NCBI GenBank assembly: GCA_902805475.1
Contig: CADCSX010000023.1
Location: 372,001 to 436,000 of the forward strand
Direction: 5' to 3'
Source of the DNA: Entonaema liquescens
Taxonomy: Eukaryota > Ascomycota > Sordariomycetes > Xylariales > Xylariaceae
DNA length: 64,000 nt
A model generated the notes under the pieces. The model worked only from the letters and a program-made list of their open reading frames with translations, had not been told where the DNA came from and searched no databases. The translations under genes were made by a program, and so were the position numbers. The first letter of the stretch is position 1; the number at the start of each line of letters is the position of its first letter. Of the stretch, positions 12,094 to 24,875 are shown one piece after another.

Positions 12094-14318
12094 GTCGAGC
12101 TGGCCGATTGTAGTTGACGCATCGGAGTCGTCGAAATAAACTCAGCGATCGAGGCCACGAAATAATCCGCTAGCCAGCCGCGAGAAAAAGGAAAAAAGAA
12201 AAATAAGCTTTACCACCTAAAAGCGTCCGGTCTGTTATTCATTAAATTGATGTGACGACTCGGCACTGCCGCCCGGTTCTAGACGCCAAGACGCCGGCGC
12301 TGTCACCGTTACCACGCTTGTCGGGTATGTTACCGAGATAATCCAGGTTAGATTCCCCTCCAGATTCGCGTGGGGGGCACCACACCCGTCCAGGCGATTA
12401 GAACCCACGGAGCGAGGGAGATCAATACGAATTAAAGGTGTTTAAGCGAGAACTATTTGCGTGACCAATGGTACGAATGGAGCTCTAGGCCGGCAGTAGT
12501 GAGACCATCTACCGAAAACTTGACGATCATGAAACTTCACCCCACGCTGTGATCTGAATTCTTAAGACAAGGCCTAATAGGGAGATGTGATAATATCCTG
12601 AACGTTTATTTTTCTTCCCGCACTTACGCCTGCGACTTCAGGGAAAGAACACAGACAATCGCGATGAGTCCAGGCTCCAGACGGACCCGAAAGCATTATC
12701 ATGGTACCGAGTGCATCAATCGCTTACTACATCTGGGGGTTTTGGTTGTTTAAGAAGTTGTCGCATTGATACCGTGGACGAAATCTCAACTACCGGGGTA
12801 AGTGACCAGGTTTTCGTGATCAATCGCAGTGATCGTCGAAAGGGTTAGCCCCTTGGTCCAAGATCTAGCTAGAACCTTGAGGTCAACTTAATATAGGTAG
12901 TATATCACACGAAGCTACGTGCATGGACAATGAGGTAGCATGTTTAATTTTGCAATAAGAGCTTGATACTGCCACCCAACTTCGTCTAAAAAGTAGTATT
13001 ATATAATGAGTCGGAAACTTCGAACGTAAGGGCATAATAGGGACATTTATCTACCATGGTGACTTACGGTAGACTATAATAATAATGCGACTATACGTGG
13101 GCTCACGATGCTCGTCCATCGAAGCTCCCAGACAGGGTAGAAGAGATGCAGGAGAGTCTTGATTGATAAGCCGTCTATAGCACCTCATACTAATAGCCAA
13201 GAATGGAACATGTCATATACGATTCCGTCCAATTTGGTGCTTTCAAGATATATCTTGGAAGACTCGCGAATACTTTGACACGGTAGTATTTGTTACGCAG
13301 TGTGACATCGCAAGGCTTGGTGGATTTCATGGTGGACCTCTCCTTATTGGAACACATTATCAACTCAACATAGCTTCGAATGGCACAATAATCCGGTGAG
13401 TAAGGATATTCAACTAGTAATGTAGCCAAACTGTTACAGACCGGAGCAGTGGTATCATGCTTTCATGAGTGTCGACTTAAATAGGTAGTAACTCAAGGAA
13501 GACCCACTGGTTAAATGCGTCCCTGAAAACTATAATACTATGGCTTCTAGAACTGAAGCACTCCAAAACTAGTTAAAAGCGCGCCTGGCTAATAAAAAAT
13601 AGAAAGAAAATCTTGATAGCCATTCTATCTTCCAGTAGTATCCCTTCTACTCCGGGGTAGAGAGGTGACGGACAGTTTGTCTAACACCTTCCTCTTCCGG
13701 ACGCCCATGTCAAAGGACACCTGTATCTTAGTCGTGAACCCTTATCCCAATTGAGTAGAACGACATCCGTAGGCCTAATGCGCTATACGGTCCGTCACAT
13801 TCCGTAGCCGCCTTGCATGAGCATAACGGCTAACATGTCGGAGCGGAGTTTTGAGAATATCACGTATTCGCCCCTTATGCTGAGGCATGTATAAGAATGG
13901 CCGGGCCGATGCCAGACGTTACACGGAGAGAGGGCTCCAGAGGCGGATTCTACTTTAGGGTATACGATAACTATGAGAATGAGATCAGACGATGGGTTGT
14001 CGACCAATTCGTAGACTTAAGTCTTAAGGGAGTTAAGACTAATCGCGGATACCTATGTAAATTTAGGTAGTGTGCTTCTCATCGCAAACATAGCAGTTAA
14101 CATGTAGATATACCGGTCCTCATTCTGAGAGCTTGTAACATAATTGACCTTAAAATCTCAATCCCCATGCTCCTTCTCTCATGACTTGGAAAGAAATCTA
14201 AAATCTATACGCTACTTCAGAACACTCTCATTTTGGGGTTCTAAATAACCTGACAGAAAGTTCCGAGGTATCTACCATTATTGTAGTTCGTCTTATGCGT
14301 GACTCGAGTTCGAATGCA
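12094..14318. other. Long intergenic region, no gene recognised
   Basis: About 2.2 kb between two minus-strand genes. A GC-rich patch lies near 12240-12420. The longest frame (13190-13429, minus, 79 codons) is open but matches nothing I know and has no convincing splice extension. A relic of an older gene is possible. Confidence 0.4.
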
Positions 14319-16348
14319 TCATTCCGCAGCTTTAGCGATTTTCACAACGTCGGCCCATTCCTGTGGTCGGTAGCGGCCGCCTTCGTAGATTTCATTTACA
14401 TACGTCTCAGCCTCCTTCGCCCAAGCTAGCAGTTGCTCCTCTGCGCCCCATTCTCCCATCGCCATGAGACCGACTGGTAGCTTGCCCTCACCCTGTTCGG
14501 GGTCGGCGTAGCCAACGGGCGCAGTGACCGCAGGGCAACCCGTCGAGTTCGCTAGCCAGATATACATCATGTTGCGGATCGTTACGTTGCCATCGCTAAA
14601 TCCATACGCCTGGTCGCCGGGGTGGATCGGCCAGCCAGCTTCAGGGGCGGTCGGCGTTAAAACCAACATTCCCGGATACTTTTTCCATAAGAATGCAAGA
14701 TGCTCCATGAGCAATCCTCTTAGTTGCCCATATTTGATCATATTAGTACCCGACGTGCACGAGCCAACTGCCATCAGGAGTTGGTTGCAGTTATTCAGAC
14801 CTGCCAATGGACGATTTGAGTCTGGAGCGTGGGAGTGGTGGTGGTCAATGCCTTCAGTAAGCGCCCAGGCGCTGTGGGCGTACTGCCCCTCTTGTATGTA
14901 GGGTATATGAATGTCAACAACTTCGTAACCCAACTTCTCTTTGAAATAGTCAATTGCTTTCTTGGTGGCGTCAAGTACATCGGGAGAAGCCTGGTCGAAC
15001 CATTCCCGATAAATACCCATTGTTTTCTTAGCGGATGGACTTGGAGGAACTGACAACGCAAAAGAGCCCTGTATCGGATCCTCGGGGTTAGGCGCCGTCA
15101 CTGGAACATTCGAAATTAGCATTTGGGCTTTGGTACGCTCTGAGATGTTGGCCCTTGACCTGGTAATTACTGGTTACGAGACGTAGACAGCACTAAGCAA
15201 AGAATGAACGGGGGTGTCCTTACTAATACGGTACGCGATAGCTAAATCATTTGCTGTTGCAGCCAAGGGGCCGATGACACAAATGGAGGACTTCATTGTG
15301 AAAGCACGGTGCAAGGTAGGTTTCAATCCGTACGCGCCATTGAAGGTGGCGGGGATGCGGACGCTTCCTCCCGCGTCGGTGCCAATGGAGATAGGGACCA
15401 CTCCAGAAGAGATGGCCGACCCCCCGCCAGACGATGAACCGCCCGGGTAGTAGGACTTGTTGTTCCAGTTTATGGGAGTTCCCCATCGTGGATTACACCC
15501 ACTGACATCCGAGCCGAGCTCGTGCATCACCTGCTTGCCGAGTACAATAGCACCGGCAGCTTCTAATTGTGCAACCGGCCAAACAGTATTGCTTGCTGGC
15601 TTGAAGAAAGGATCGGATGAGTCGAAGGGCCGTCCCATATGGGATATATATCCTTCGACGTCTGTATCATCCTTAACCCCTATCGGCACTCCATCGAGAA
15701 CACTTAAAGGCTGACCGGCAGCATAACGATCTGTCGACTTCTCTGCCGCCGCGAGTACAATATCTTCATTGGTAACAGACCAGGCCGATTCATACTTGGC
15801 AGGGGATTCTGGCCTCTGGTAATGAGAGGGAGTAGGGCTTTTGCTACTTGGAGCGGCGTCAATTTCCCAGATTTGAACAGCTCATGATAATCAGCAGCAG
15901 AATAGAAACGACCGGCTAGATCTTCCGGTGGTCGTTCATACAAGTCAGGCGTGATTTCAGCCTTGCTCTGAACGACGCCATCGACTATAAGCGGAGTGAC
16001 AATGGGCTGTTTAGTTTATCAACTACTTGGTGTTTGCATCAGAACAAGGGATGGCCGCATACTTGAAGACGCCAGTCGTACTTATCCAGTCCTGGTATGT
16101 TTTTGACGGAGCCAAACTTAGCATTTTCCCATGTGGCCTTGGCTACTGACGGAAAATAATTGACACTGATTTTTATATGAGCGATTGATCATGTATAAAT
16201 GGAGCAGATAGTATACCACCTACAGCTTCGCCGCGATAACCAAAGACCACCCTCTAAGTGGAGGATTCTTATCCTGCGTTGGGACGTAATCCGTTTTTGG
16301 GCCTTCCCTAGCAAGCGGGTATCCTGAGAATCGCTGAGGTGACGCCAT
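14319..16348 (-). pseudogene. Amidase-signature family hydrolase with a 1-nt frameshift
   Basis: Four exons: 16224-16348, 16063-16165, 15224-16006 and 14319-15100. Introns are 16166-16223, 16007-16062 and 15101-15223. The third joins YRI to MTAPNPEDP, a typical amidase junction. The family cleaves amides with a Ser-cisSer-Lys triad. Lys is in PIGVKDD (about residue 188), the serines are in GGSSSGGGSA and in GTDAGGSVRIP (nucleophile about 291). The frame breaks once, at the GGGG run 15802-15805 on the plus strand. One more base there restores phase through the whole exon (783 nt present, 784 needed) and gives a normal-length 597-aa protein. Either the gene is inactive or the base is a sequencing loss. 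Substrate cannot be told; fungal relatives range from acetamidases to fatty-acid amide hydrolase-like enzymes. Confidence 0.85.
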
Positions 16349-16806
16349 TGTACTAATGAACCGACCTAGCTCTTCTTGCTAGACAAGTTATATGTTATGA
16401 AGTTGCCAGCTCTAAAGTAAGGTGGCTCGAGATGAACAGATGGCACCTCGGCACCGGTAAAATATCGCTAAATGTTGCACGGACTCAAGTAGTTGTAAGT
16501 ACGTACTTCATTCACATTAAGTAATCAAACTGCTTACATCCAAAGCCACATCCAAAGCCACACCAACCCCCCCTGTCAACAACTGGGTACATCCCCGGAG
16601 GTTTGTTCCAAATTACATGTGCTTAGAAAAATTCCAAACTCATTCCACTCTAATGTGAAATACTACAGCTGGAAATGACATGAATTCCTTATTCTGAGGG
16701 GCTGCTTTAATGACGGATATACTCAATCATAAAAAGCTAACATAGGTGCTTCCATCATCCCTAGGTAGGTATATCCATTTCTTTATTCTATTTACCTAAA
16801 TATCCT
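16349..16806. other. Intergenic, tandem minus-strand genes
   Basis: Holds the promoter side of the amidase gene and the 3' side of the 2EXR gene. A short duplicated phrase, acatccaaagccac, occurs twice near 16539-16564. Nothing else recognised. Confidence 0.4.
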
Positions 16807-17634
16807 TTATCTCCATCCTAAAATCAAAATTGCTGGACGGAACTCCGGTAGGCGTCTCCACTGTTGAAGAATCCAAGGATGGTCCGGGGTTATGGGAGAA
16901 GTTGTTGGAAACGATGCTATTGTCTCTTCTTCGCTATATCCAGCCTGCAATAGACGTTCATGGTAGCGGCAGATCTCTTCCAGTATGATCTTATCCAAGC
17001 TAGACCTAAGGATGAGTTCAACATCTTGACGCTGAGGAAAGACTGGTGACATCTCTTGAAAACGTGCCCATGCCTTATAGCCATCTATTTTCCTCTGGTC
17101 TTCGTCACTGCACAAGTCGAGGACTGTCCCCTTGCCCTTATCTTGTTCCGTCATATCCGGCCGAAACCTGGGCCAATATGCGGTCTCAATCTGCTCGACA
17201 ATGAGGTATACCACCTTCACATTGTGGAACCGTTGGCCTTCGATAAGGTCCTTTATCACAACTTTAATCTCGCCCTCAAAGTCTCCCGCATTAATCGCTA
17301 ATCTCTCAGCTGCGGCAAAGAAAGGCTCTGGGTTCGACAATGGGTAAGGATAACCACTGTGGAGCTCAAGTATATCACGAGACCCGATAAACCAAGTAGT
17401 CGTGTCAATATCTTCTGCAGTAGGAAAGCCTCGCACAACTGAGTAGTTCGTAGCAACTTCTCGTGATTCTTGGCAGACATGGGCAACTACCGGTGGTAGG
17501 AGACGCCAGTTCTCCCAAGGTACATTCTTAGCAAAGAGCTGGATGCGACCTCGAGGTAGAGCATGAAGCCATATTAGGCGTCTGATCTCTGTAGGTAGTC
17601 GAGGAAATTGTAAAAAGGACTGGTGGCTTGACAT
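16807..17634 (-). CDS. 2EXR-domain protein
   Basis: Single exon, 275 aa. The N-terminus carries the signature of the fungal 2EXR family (PF20150 from memory): FPRLPTEIRRLIWLHALP at residues 10-27, then a core with PPVVAHVCQESREVA at 47-61. These proteins are common, highly expanded and functionally uncharacterised in filamentous ascomycetes; an F-box-like or heterokaryon-associated role has been suggested for related groups but nothing here shows it. The remainder is soluble, with a glutamate-rich C-terminal half. The first ATG is preceded by no in-frame extension. The gene is complete and unbroken. Confidence 0.85.
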   Translation of the reverse strand: MSSHQSFLQFPRLPTEIRRLIWLHALPRGRIQLFAKNVPWENWRLLPPVVAHVCQESREVATNYSVVRGFPTAEDIDTTTWFIGSRDILELHSGYPYPLSNPEPFFAAAERLAINAGDFEGEIKVVIKDLIEGQRFHNVKVVYLIVEQIETAYWPRFRPDMTEQDKGKGTVLDLCSDEDQRKIDGYKAWARFQEMSPVFPQRQDVELILRSSLDKIILEEICRYHERLLQAGYSEEETIASFPTTSPITPDHPWILQQWRRLPEFRPAILILGWR

Positions 17635-18671
17635 TGGTTGTACTTGTCTTGGGGTCTTGCTGATTCAGTTTAGGGGCTAGTTGGCAAGCTAGAGGCTGGG
17701 CGCTTTGAGGAGGCTTTTTCGACCTGAACTGAATGCTCGCGGCTACTCTCGTCATGAAAATCGGAATAGTCGTTACAGATTCGAGACTCAACCATGACTG
17801 CCAGGATGCACGGCTTCTCAAGTTAGTATTTTTATAGTTTCCGACATCCAGAGGGTGAGAGTTAATACCAGAGTCAAATGAGGTAAGAGGTACCGGATGG
17901 ACAGGGTCTTGGAGCACCTGGGAATCCATTAGGGGCCTTGAATCTCGATATATATACAATATATAAATACAACATGCGAGAGTTGGGGCAGCATTGGACT
18001 GTCGTGATTGTACAACGATGGTTTCCATTGCGTAAGGCTGTCTGGCCAAACTGGGACGGATTGAGATTTGTGGATCCAGTGAAGGGCATTGGAATTGACG
18101 TGATTAGTTGGGCTGATCGCATCATTTTCTTCTTACTGGTGGTTCTCCAATGTTTGATGCCGCAATTCCACACAACTTGATGATATCTTCACCTAGCTTG
18201 GCATTATGATAGCCTGTGGATGTTCAACCATCATGCCTCCGAGAACCAGTGTTTTACGGTGATCAATTTATCTAGCAGTATCTCGTCATCTCTGATATTA
18301 ATCCCCTCCGCTTATACCACCTTTCTTCGCGTCATTCAGTACCTATGTTAGGTACTTAGTTCGATCAAGTTTATTCCTACGATGTCGATGCCCTTATCAC
18401 TTTGCTTCCCCCAAAAATACTCTGATAGACGTATAATGCGTACAAATAGAAACATTTCGCTAACTTGAAACTAAAGCTATAGGACTCGGAATACTCGCAG
18501 GCGTTCTGATGTATACCCGGGAAGCAATATAGTAACCATATGCGTTGGCGTATGGGTGCTCCTACAACCATGGTTCATGCATGACGACAAAGGGTCTGAA
18601 ATGACGATGTTAAATAGTCGGTCTATCACAACTCCTATACGAGGGGATGTCCTCCTGATGTCCACCCGTTT
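17635..18671. other. Intergenic, no gene recognised
   Basis: About 1 kb. Overlapping short frames on both strands at 17528-18180 are mutually antisense and carry no domain. Promoter of the 2EXR gene is expected near 17640-17900. Confidence 0.45.
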
Positions 18672-18950
18672 TTATGTCTGACCTTCCTCGGTCTTCTTGA
18701 CTTTCCACTCGGCCCATTTCAACGCTGCACCGGTACCGAAGTATAGCGCCGGCCAAAAGACAGTTGCTCTAAGCAAAGCTTTCTTCACAAGGTGAGGCGG
18801 CATTTTTGTGATTTTCTTCTCAACGACTACGTGCCATGACGCTTCTAGTATGAACCCCGCGGAACATATGGTACCAAGTTGGTCCTTGCCGGTGGTGTTG
18901 TGGATGCGCTCAGCTATTTGAAGCGAATATGGTTTAGATGATGAAGCCAT
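18672..18950 (-). CDS. Small hydrophobic protein, 92 aa, unknown
   Basis: The best start is the ATG at 18950, in an A-rich Kozak-like context (AAAAATGGCT), giving MASSSKPYSLQIAERIHN and ending TEEGQT. An in-frame ATG at 19085 would add 45 low-complexity residues and is less likely. Two weakly hydrophobic stretches (residues about 24-37 and 59-74, the latter RATVFWPALYFGTGAAL) are flanked by lysines, consistent with a small mitochondrial or ER membrane protein. I do not recognise the family. Single exon, no frame defect. Confidence 0.55.
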   Translation of the reverse strand: MASSSKPYSLQIAERIHNTTGKDQLGTICSAGFILEASWHVVVEKKITKMPPHLVKKALLRATVFWPALYFGTGAALKWAEWKVKKTEEGQT

Positions 18951-19748
18951 TTTTTTTTCGTTTCGTCTATCGGCCCGCTTGACGTGATTATGTACCTGAG
19001 GTGAACTTGGCGCTACGGGAGAAATTTTGTGGAAGTTTTTTAGTAGCGCACGGTCCAGAAGCACGCTTGTAACGCTGTTCGACATTACGGATTAGTAAAG
19101 TGGAGAATACCCGCAAGATCGACCATACGTAAGGTACAACATTGACTCCGCCGCATTTCTTAGCTTTTCCGACGAACAAGTCTCCAACCTTATCTAAACC
19201 TTATAAATGGATATTAGATACTTTTATCGTACCATGTTTCTTTTTAGTAAAACCTTTAGTACGGAATTTGTACTTTTCTAGAATTGCACAAGTCTTACAT
19301 AGTTCGCTCCGAAACTTAAGCGTGGAAAAGTACCTCTATCTAAGACTGAGCATGCAACCTGTCTAGCCCAAGCATTTAGGAAGCAGCCGCATTACCAGAT
19401 CCAACTACTACATTAATAAAAGAGTTTACCCTGATGATTATAAACCATAAACTATCAAGGTTGAAAGATCGCGAAATTGACCAGCTTAGCTTACCACCCC
19501 ATTTTCACATTTACGAAAGCTAACCAATACCCACCGAACATAAAGATTAACCTAATAATATATCAAAGGTGTGATGCGTGTTATACCCTAAAGGAATTGG
19601 TCGGGTTTTTATTATGCTCAACTACGCTTAGTAATCTAATTATTCGGCTCCAACTATCTGGAAATAATGGGAAATGCAAGCTGCAAAAATATCATGCTTC
19701 ATATAAAAATGCCAAACTTCGCTATGCTACATTGTAGTGGATGAGAAT
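18951..19748. other. Intergenic, no gene recognised
   Basis: Contains AT-richer sequence and short open frames (19142-19366 and 19477-19737, +) without domain support. Nothing I can name. Confidence 0.4.
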
Positions 19749-20627
19749 CTATGTCAAAAGTGGTTGCTGCTCGGGATCGTTCTGGATTATAGGACGGTCA
19801 CCTTCTCTGAACCTAGATCTCTTGTTAGAACCAATGAGCCAATAACTTTAAGACTTGTTTACTCACATCGTATATCCCACGAACGATGCCAGCCACAGAG
19901 AACCCAGATAGGTTAGGCACCATTCAAGTATGCCCGAAGACTTGTAATAACCACCATATAGGAGAATTACAAATGCTAGCCCGCAGCCAAATTGGCAGGC
20001 CACCAAAGCCGTATTGAACATACACCTTTAGCTGTGTCAACGTCACAGTTCTCTCATACTCGACATCTTGTCACTTTTCGACGGGACATACCATTTTCTC
20101 AGGCCAACAAACACCATGGGACCCCAAATCTGATCCCACCATACGGCAGTCGTAGCTACTGCACTCGCAAAAAGACCTCCGAATGTGCCCATAAGGAGGT
20201 GTCGATGCCTTACATGCGCATCGTCCGTATCGAAAATGCTGAGATTTATTAAACTAATAGCAGCAGTAATGCCAGCAATCTGCGCAATAAAGCTCATAGT
20301 CTGCCGCCACGGAGCGTCGTCCGTCAGTCCGTAGAACCTCGGCGAATAGCGCACGTGATGCACCGCGAACATCGTCCCGAGAAAGGTGATCCCCGTAGCT
20401 GCGCACCCGACGATAAACACAGGTTTAAACTGATGGGCAGCAATGTCGCTGATAAACGGGACATACGGATTTACCTGGCCCGGGTATTGAGGGCGCCCGA
20501 TAGCCAGCCATCTCACCAGTAAAATCGTAAGCGTCAAAAACCAACATGAACCTGCGAGGAGGGGAAATAACCACAGACGCCGGATGGAAAAAAAGTCCCG
20601 GAATGTGCGATACCAAATTCCCGCCAT
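19749..20627 (-). CDS. Frag1/DRAM/Sfk1-family membrane protein
   Basis: Three exons: 20092-20627, 19867-20025 and 19749-19818. Introns are 20026-20091 and 19819-19866, and phases agree. The 254-aa product has about six transmembrane helices. It shows the family hallmark IPYISDIGA-like segment as PYVPFISDIAAHQFKP, then a long HHVRYSPRFYG loop and a final helix GILEWCLTYLGSLWLASF. The Frag1/DRAM/Sfk1 family (PF10277) includes yeast Sfk1, which affects plasma-membrane phosphoinositide and lipid asymmetry, and animal autophagy modulators; which role applies here is unknown. The start at 20627 (CGACATGG) is preferred; an in-frame ATG at 20645 adds six residues. The tail SRFREGDRPIIQNDPEQQ is cytosolic-type. 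Confidence 0.85.
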
Positions 20628-20971
20628 GTCGCATGCGAAGAGCAAGAACGCTCACCAGTTGTGAGTAGTACGAAAAGTCAAAATGAGACTAATAAGACTA
20701 CCTATGACTCCCTAACGATACCATCTTAAGATAAAGGTCACGCGCATGTTCTACATACGTTAGGTACACTACGTAGTTGGGAACATCTACGTCATAAGTC
20801 TCGGATGATCCCGAAGTGGGGTTTGGGGAAAGTGGGGGGATAACATCGATCGGGGGGTTCAGATCTCAAAAGACATCAAGGTACCCAGTACTACGTGTAT
20901 TTATGTATATACAGATTTCGAGCTTAGGTTAATCATTGCTGATGCATCTGAATTTTATTTTATTTACCTGT
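20628..20971. other. Intergenic, tandem minus-strand genes
   Basis: Contains the promoter side of the Frag1-family gene. G-rich runs (aagtggggggat and tcggggggtt) lie near 20830-20860. No gene seen. Confidence 0.4.
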
Positions 20972-23648
20972 TCATAGTGCTTTCCGTAGGCCTTCGTGCT
21001 TAACAGTCCAAGTCCCATCCTTAGGAAAACCCGGAGCATCCCCCGTCGATCCGTTCCAACCGGCAGTCATGTACGCGACTACATTATCGTTAGTCGTATC
21101 TCCGACGAGATTATCTCATCTCGGAATACTCACCTGCATAGAGGAATCCTGCATTGCCAGGCATAAATGGAGGAGGGGTGCCACCTATACTACCGTCAGA
21201 ATTACAGGACGACATCTCGTTCGCTGGAAATAAAACTTACCGTCGCCTCCTCGCACAGCAAATCCTGCATCGTCGAATATCCAATAGTCGTACGCCGTCA
21301 TGTGATAGATAGCGCGCTCTGGGTTCCCGATCCTGGCCGAATTGATCGCCAGAACGGGTCGGCCCCAGCCACGGATCTTGTCATCCGTCCAGACTTCCCG
21401 GATCTTATCTGCCGTCTTGAGCGCTACGTTGGGGTCGACTGCTGGCGTGTCGGGAAGAATACCCTGGAGCATAACGAGGCTTCTAGGGTCCCCGTTAAGC
21501 TTGGGATTCTCCCACCAGGAGCTGTTCAAACCCTCGTACACAGCGTAGAGGCCATCAACTTGGGGTGGGGGAGCCAAGTTTTCCGCCACGGTCGTCCATT
21601 TTTCAGGAACAGGCTGGCCTAGTCTCCTTTTCCATTCGCGCGCAACGTCTAGCCCATACCTCCAATATGCAATCTGCATAGTTAACATGAGCTATGTATA
21701 TATAATAGTTGGTAGGTACACCACTTACTTCATAAGCCAGGTTTAGCGTTTCGGTTGGGGGCGTGTTTTCTGTGACTCCGTAACTGGGTGGACCAAGGTC
21801 GTAGCGTCCTAAGCTTTCATTCTTCCATGCATAGGAAGCCATGTAATCGGCAGCGGCGCTTATGACGGCATCCCATCGTTCTAATGTCTCTCGCCTAGGA
21901 GAAGCTTGGTACGCTAGCTCTGCTAGGTACATGGAATGAGGCTAAAGGGGTGATGTCAGTGGCAGATGTTATAACAGTAATAGTTCCACGCACCTGTTGC
22001 CATAGGAGTAGACCATTAATACCACCAGGGAGCTAACTCCAGTGTTGAGTTCAGTCATCTTCGGCCACCTAGTCGGCATCCTGTTAGTTCTTCATTATAT
22101 GACTCTCGAGGTTTTAGGAAAAAAATCACCTAGCTCCCTCCCACCCCATTGACTTTGCCCTTGCTATTGACGAAGGCAATAGAGTCTCATACAGGCTGGG
22201 GAATATATTATCAAAATATTTCTGTCGGCCCCACGTTGACCAGTGGGCGTTGTGCCACACAACCATCTCCATGTGAAACTTTCCTGCAAAGAGTTAGTCC
22301 CAGCATATACCTATATCAGACTGGGCTTCAACTGCACATACCGTACCACCCGTTATTCATCAAGCCACTTTCTTGTGGTGATTGACCTGTTGCTGCGCTA
22401 TTCACTCTCACATGGTATTGCGAGAGTATGATACGTCGCTGAAGCTCATCCGCCTTCCGGTTCGAAGAAGATGTCAAATCAATAAAACCACCCTCCTCCC
22501 AGTACTGATGCCACTGTGCGGGGTTCCTTTCTTGGATACTTGACGGAAGTGCAGCTGATCGCTTGTCTGGAGAAAAGTGCGCCGTGAAGTCTAAAGTATT
22601 AGATCGGCGGCGAGACTTACTCGCTGCTGATAGGGTATAACGATGGGCGGCAAGTGTGTTTGACCTTGGTGGTTTGACTCTTTTCAGACCGAGTGGATTT
22701 TCGGCGGGCCATCGTAAGTTAACGAAATACTTCGTCTCTTGTAGCTCATGATAAATGTGTGCCTCGTCTACTTTGCAGTTTTTTACGATTGACGTTGTAT
22801 GGTTCAGAGGGAAGTCGTAGACACCGGCAAACACTTCATACTTATACTTTGTGGTATGGATAGGTGGGTAAGGGAAGTCGAGTTCGATCTCCAGAGCACC
22901 TGAAGCCAGAAGTTGTGACTCGACATGGAAAGTTACCGCGTCCGATTCGAAGTCTCCCTGGGTAATCACTTTAACGCTCTCTCCAGAAACATCAAAGGTA
23001 GAGGTTATAATTCCATTCCATAGATCGAGTTCTTGAACTTCGTTGGAGATTTGAGAAGCCGGTAAAGTAGCCCCTTCATATCTGAGGCCAATGCGACCCA
23101 GGTTAATTCGATTGGGATTAGAAATAAGCCACTGTGAAACCTCTGGGAGTTCGGGATCGGGGATATCATAGGAGACGTTTCTTCCATGTGTCAGCATTGC
23201 GACGCCATCGTAGTCACTGAGAGTTTCTCTATATATTCATTAATACAGTAATAATCTAGGAACGTAATCTGTGGGTGTCATACTTGCCAGTTGGCAGGGT
23301 ATCATTATGCCATGCCCAACTAGAGAGTGTATTAAAAGGTAGAACAGTCTTGTTACTGTATTAGCAACGCATCTTTAGCTATCGTAAGGAACTTATGTTA
23401 CCTGCATCCCCGTGTTGTCGACGTTGAATGCAAAATTACCATTCCCCACTTGTAAAGGGGTGGTATTATTATCGATTAATCTTTGTCTTTTAACATTGTA
23501 CTGGCTAACAATTCCCTGCCTTTATTCGATCCAGTTAGTATTGAATAGATCTAAACAATATGCCACTTTGCTCATATCATACGCACCTATCGATCTTTCC
23601 AACAGCCAGATCCGCAAGTAACACAAGACCAAGAAGTAGACCAGCCAT
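20972..23648 (-). pseudogene. Secreted six-hairpin glycosidase-like protein, 1-nt frameshift
   Basis: Ten exons: 23587-23648, 23402-23519, 23284-23348, 22342-23216, 22130-22283, 21994-22068, 21729-21941, 21241-21673, 21134-21184 and 20972-21078. The reconstructed length is 717 aa. The protein starts with a signal peptide (MAGLLLGLVLLADLAVG). It continues with VGNGNFAFNVDNTG, an N-terminal beta-domain, then an (alpha/alpha)6-barrel-type part with VVWHNAHWSTWGR, GARWPKMT, LLLWQQ, YDYWIFDDAGFAV and a C-terminal TAGWNGSTGDAPGFP. This is the layout of GH65/GH95-like six-hairpin glycosidases found in fungi; substrate is unknown. Exon 6 is one base short: the GGG at 22028-22030 (plus) needs one more to join MTELNTGVSS to PGGINGLLLWQQ (75 nt present, 76 needed). 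All other junctions are in phase. Confidence 0.75.
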
Positions 23649-24875
23649 GGCTCTCGACCAAGCAAAAAGCAAGCTGATTGTGACACTACCATATTAACTA
23701 AACCCGGGTACGACATATGAATTTATTTGAAAACATAACGTTCAATTAAACGAGACACCGGGGTAAATGCCCCCGAACTTTACGATTGTATCCGTCGAGG
23801 AGGAATACTAACCCCGGAAGCTGGTAATTCATGGGGAAGCTTCCCCGCGAATAATCCTAACAAGGGGCCGGCACTATTGGAAATTGGATTTAGACCAGGG
23901 ACCAACTTTGTGGGGAAGCAACTATTTGGAGATGTACTTGGAGAAATTCCCTGATCTCTCCACAGCCAAGATTCTACCCCTGGCTTTTCCTAGGGGCCAA
24001 GATTCATATCAACCAACTCCCTGCCTCGCTTAGCTATTTGGATCTTTGAAGGTTAGCTTCGAGATAAATGCAGCATAGTCATCTTATTAGACTGGATTTC
24101 TAAACTAGGGTGAGAGCTGATAATGTTTATACAAGCAATGTAAGTTCTGGACTATACTCGCTTGCCCGAGGCAATTTTGAGCGAGGAAAGAGTTGATAAC
24201 TTCCGTTTTCAAAGTCTATCAAGAATTGCTTAACCATGAGGAGTTGTTGAGTTTATACAACCACGCTCTGGCAACATTATATCTGAGGCATTTGGGACAA
24301 ATAATGCTTCTTAGTATGTGTGGCTGCAACTCTGGTAGTTGGGTATGCTTGAGTTCCTCACAGAGCAGCAGAGTTGTTTCCTTATCTTCGCCCTACCTCT
24401 TGACGGTATCCGACTTAGACATTAGCGGAAACTGTAATCTCATGAAACTTGACGACGAGGCTTAAATTCAATTTCGATTATGATGTAGCATGGGGTGGGA
24501 ATTTCGAGATCTGCTGACTACCCATTCAGGCAGCTTACTTCCGTGGTATGACACCGCTGCCGTCGAAGGCGGATTTCGCCTCATCTGATTTGATGGTACT
24601 ATAAAGAGGATATGTATGATCTCACCGAGATGGTGGGCAAGTATGACATGTAATCCTTGTTTATGGTTCCAAAAACGCCATTCCTATGCGGTATTACCTG
24701 AGACGGGAAGACGAAGTACTCTCACACTCGAGATAAGCTGCGATATAATGAGTGACACTGCCTAGGATTCTGTCAATGTATGTTTCTGGAACTTCAATCC
24801 AATACATGCTACATACTCATCTTAAGAATCGTAAAACCAAACTACCAAGTGAATTATGATTGCAATAGCTACGAA
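23649..24875. other. Intergenic between divergent genes
   Basis: About 1.2 kb shared upstream region of the glycosidase-like gene (minus) and the P450 gene (plus). A short open frame at 24193-24465 has no domain and is not annotated. The first 200 bp beside the glycosidase are the likely promoter. Nothing else stands out. Confidence 0.45.

Noticed and set aside
13190..13429. 79-codon minus frame in the long intergenic region
   Set aside because: Protein-like composition but no domain, homologue memory or splice partners; left as unsupported.
15101..15223. Open reading through SKDTPVHSLLSAVYVS in the amidase
   Set aside because: This is intron: a GTAAGG donor and TTCCAG acceptor join YRI to MTAPNPEDP, the expected family sequence.
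17528..18180. Frames of 60-173 codons beside the 2EXR gene
   Set aside because: Overlap each other in several frames and partly the 2EXR start; low-complexity products with no recognisable motif.
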